From CALECP01 sp964389925 (GTDB taxonomy: Bacteria; Chloroflexota; Anaerolineae; Promineifilales; Promineifilaceae), in contig CAYMGE010000026.1 in NCBI GenBank assembly GCA_964389925.1, forward strand, positions 1-64,000: DNA of 64,000 nt. The letters are read 5' to 3'. Each line of letters starts with the position of its first letter. The first letter of the stretch is position 1. The notes beneath the pieces are model-generated. The model did not search any database, was not told the DNA's origin, and saw only the letters and a program-made list of their open reading frames with translations. Made by a program: the position numbers and the translations under genes. Positions 62,239-64,000 of this stretch are shown here, in pieces.

Positions 62239-64000
62239 ATGCGACGATTTATTTTTTTATTTTTGGCAGCCTTATTGTTAGCTGGATGTGAACCCAACCC
62301 CACGCCATCGCCAGAACCGACGGACACATCGACACCAACGCTAACAAATACACCTGCGCCTCCAGACAGTCCAGTATTTGTTGACTACAGAGATAGACCA
62401 CTGAGTGAAACGTCTATTGAGTTATTTTGTGCGACAGAGACGCGCACGCTCCAAACGGACACGGCGGGTCAAGTTGAGCTGTCTCGTTTGGAAGGATGCG
62501 ATTTGCAAATGGCTCGTTATGAGTTTCTGCCTAAAACGGCTGAATCATATACCGTTTATCACACGAGCTATGACCCCATCAGCGCAACATCTCCGTCCAT
62601 CGACGTGAAAACGATTGTGCTTTCCCATCCACTCATCATCTTTGATGTGACGGTCAGTTTGGCGTGGGATGCGAGTGGCGAGTACATCGCGCAATTAGAG
62701 ACCGCATTTAACAATGCCGCTAACTATTTTTATGATGCAACGGAAGGTCAGGCTACCTTTGGAACAGTTGAAATCTATACAAACGGTAAACGCTGGTCTG
62801 GCGCAGATTATCGCGTGTTGGCGGCGAACGATATGCGACCCACTGCGTTTGTGGGCGGCATTGTCAACTCACGTCAAACTTACGAGACGGATCGTGCCGA
62901 AATTCAATATGAACCGGGGGCGATCTACCTTGGTCGACAGTGGGACAAAACAGGGCCAACAGACGGGAGTAGCTGGGCGGCCGAAGACGGATACAAAACG
63001 CTTGTCCATGAGTGGGGTCACCATGCGTTGCTTCTCTTCGATTCCTACATCAACGTAGACGGTTCAAAAAGCGACTGCCTCAATATGGGGCATAGCACAT
63101 CGGAAGGAGTCATGAGCTGGCACTATGGAAAAAGGGAACTATGGTTCAATCATGCCTTTGAGTGCGAGAGGACATTGCAATTTTTCCTGCACGAGGAACC
63201 TGTCTGGGAAACATTGCCAAAATGGGGAGAACAAATGGGGCATGATGATGCAACGTTTAACCCCCTTGGCTCATCTGCTCCAAGTGAAACGACAAAAAGC
63301 CCATTGTTAGACGAGTTATCACCAAATCAATCTGTGTTAGCAGGCAATTTTATAACACCCTACATTGATTTTGATGATGAAGGGAATGCAGGCCGCTATT
63401 TTGCACATATTTACACGCGCGATCTTAGCCAGAAAAACATCATCCATCAGGGAACCTTGCGCGGAACTTTCAATAATGTCAATGGCCTTATGGCACTTGG
63501 CGAAATCGAATTGCTCGGCGCAGATGTCTCGGATATTGTTTATATCAATGTTGATGTCTACTTTGCCAACGGGATAACGGGACATTACGCTTCACAGGAT
63601 GCAATTGTGGTGGGTGATATTTTGGCAGACCCAGAAGCGTCTCCCGCTGTCCGTATAGCCAATTGGCATCCGACACTCAGAGGCAATTATATTGCCTTCG
63701 ACAGTAACATTGTTGAATCTGAGTGGCGCATGACAAATGCTCAACCTTTCGAGATATTGAGCATTGAGTACTGTGAACCCGATATGGGTTGCATTATGCT
63801 ATCTGAGTATGAAGTTGACGCGAGTGGGAGTCGTGTGACGGTTAATGCAGGTTTTCCCAGTGGTCAGTTTGGAGGATATGGCATTCTGCACATCTCAACA
63901 GATCAAGGAAATATCACGCGCTGGATACGCGATGGCGGCGGTGTCGGGCCAGCCCATGTGACGGGTGACGCGCCTGCTCACGACGGTGAACTGGCGGTAA
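62239..64000 (+). CDS. lipoprotein with CLCA-like metallopeptidase motif, cut by the window end
   Basis: ATG 62239 with AGGAG 6 bases upstream; the frame stays open to the window end (587 codons). Signal and lipobox LLAGC (Cys17), then a Pro/Thr linker. A transthyretin-like segment (about 50-110) precedes a zinc-peptidase motif HEWGHHALLLFDSY (His257 onward): HExxH plus an Asp 7 residues on, as in the N-terminal domain of CLCA proteins. MSWHYGK may hold the Met-turn. Beta domains follow from about 340. Divergent from the TPR-CHAT gene, and perhaps a partner or target. Confidence 0.75.
   Translation, partial: MRRFIFLFLAALLLAGCEPNPTPSPEPTDTSTPTLTNTPAPPDSPVFVDYRDRPLSETSIELFCATETRTLQTDTAGQVELSRLEGCDLQMARYEFLPKTAESYTVYHTSYDPISATSPSIDVKTIVLSHPLIIFDVTVSLAWDASGEYIAQLETAFNNAANYFYDATEGQATFGTVEIYTNGKRWSGADYRVLAANDMRPTAFVGGIVNSRQTYETDRAEIQYEPGAIYLGRQWDKTGPTDGSSWAAEDGYKTLVHEWGHHALLLFDSYINVDGSKSDCLNMGHSTSEGVMSWHYGKRELWFNHAFECERTLQFFLHEEPVWETLPKWGEQMGHDDATFNPLGSSAPSETTKSPLLDELSPNQSVLAGNFITPYIDFDDEGNAGRYFAHIYTRDLSQKNIIHQGTLRGTFNNVNGLMALGEIELLGADVSDIVYINVDVYFANGITGHYASQDAIVVGDILADPEASPAVRIANWHPTLRGNYIAFDSNIVESEWRMTNAQPFEILSIEYCEPDMGCIMLSEYEVDASGSRVTVNAGFPSGQFGGYGILHISTDQGNITRWIRDGGGVGPAHVTGDAPAHDGELAV

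Larger units (their letters stand above)
1075..62988. repeat. dispersed HIP1-like palindrome, TCGGCCGA and CGGCCG
   Basis: About 140 copies of CGGCCG, some 55 of them as TCGGCCGA, are spread over both coding and non-coding DNA; examples start at 1075, 2578, 24844, 37404 and 61925. Counts are mine by eye. Random sequence of this composition would give about 20 and 1. Copies are not in arrays and do not mark gene ends. Confidence 0.85.

Noticed and set aside
1..64000. CRISPR arrays, prophage genes, IS elements or rRNA genes
   Set aside because: Looked for spaced direct repeats, transposase and phage structural motifs and rRNA stretches; none seen apart from the recombinase remnant at tRNA-Asp.

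Overview
The window looks like chromosomal DNA of a Chloroflexota bacterium (Anaerolineae or a close relative). This is an inference from gene content: DUF2723 membrane protein, F420 ligase (CofE), tungsten aldehyde oxidoreductase, SUI1-type initiation factor, an FG-GAP/UnbV protein, a secreted protein ending in a VFLPLIRR-type tail, PqqD with a GPA-type precursor peptide, and many secreted proteins with PT-rich linkers. No marker gene in the window fixes the taxonomy. The palindrome CGGCCG, mostly as TCGGCCGA or a near variant, is scattered through nearly every gene. I count about 140 CGGCCG and about 55 TCGGCCGA by eye, far above the roughly 20 and 1 expected from base composition. This resembles the HIP1 element of cyanobacteria.

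Layout. 1-9.6 kb: two type II restriction-modification systems (beta-class amino-methyltransferase plus HNH nuclease; circularly permuted m5C methyltransferase plus PD-(D/E)XK nuclease) on either side of a nucleoside/sugar ABC ATPase-permease pair and a DUF2723 protein. 9.7-19.9 kb, nearly all minus strand: two CNNM/CorC proteins, aldehyde:ferredoxin oxidoreductase, CofE, a small PqqD-plus-precursor RiPP-like pair, malate dehydrogenase, two unknown proteins and an FMN alpha-hydroxy-acid oxidase. 19.9-28.6 kb: a sulfatase remnant, a small methyltransferase, a GAF/PAS histidine kinase, a secreted clan-A glycosidase-like protein, and divergent kynureninase and aconitase X. 28.7-39.1 kb: dnaG-rpoD, tRNA-Asp with a decayed serine recombinase beside it, a molybdopterin oxidoreductase, divergent tRNA-Arg and tRNA-Leu genes with very good promoters, and pyruvate carboxylase. 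39.5-52 kb: a second secreted glycosidase-like protein, nadD-obg-DUF177, SUI1, two glycosyltransferases, an RDD protein, a VWA-TM-FHA protein, a HAD phosphatase, an antitoxin remnant and radA. 52.3-58.4 kb: MalF/MalG-type permeases, an UnbV-type protein and a lipoprotein alpha-amylase, which together suggest external alpha-glucan use. 58.4-64 kb: sigma factor, zinc-finger anti-sigma-like protein, TPR-CHAT protease and a lipoprotein with a CLCA-like metallopeptidase motif, cut by the window end.

Most interesting: the sigma / anti-sigma / TPR-CHAT cassette, which has the same three parts as the output arm of type III-E CRISPR (Craspase, Csx30, RpoE) but no CRISPR; the orphan PqqD-precursor pair; the HIP1-like palindrome; and the permuted m5C methyltransferase. 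Several remnants lack a start codon and were found only by reading the frames: a sulfatase C-terminus, a HigA-like antitoxin piece and a frameshifted recombinase beside tRNA-Asp.
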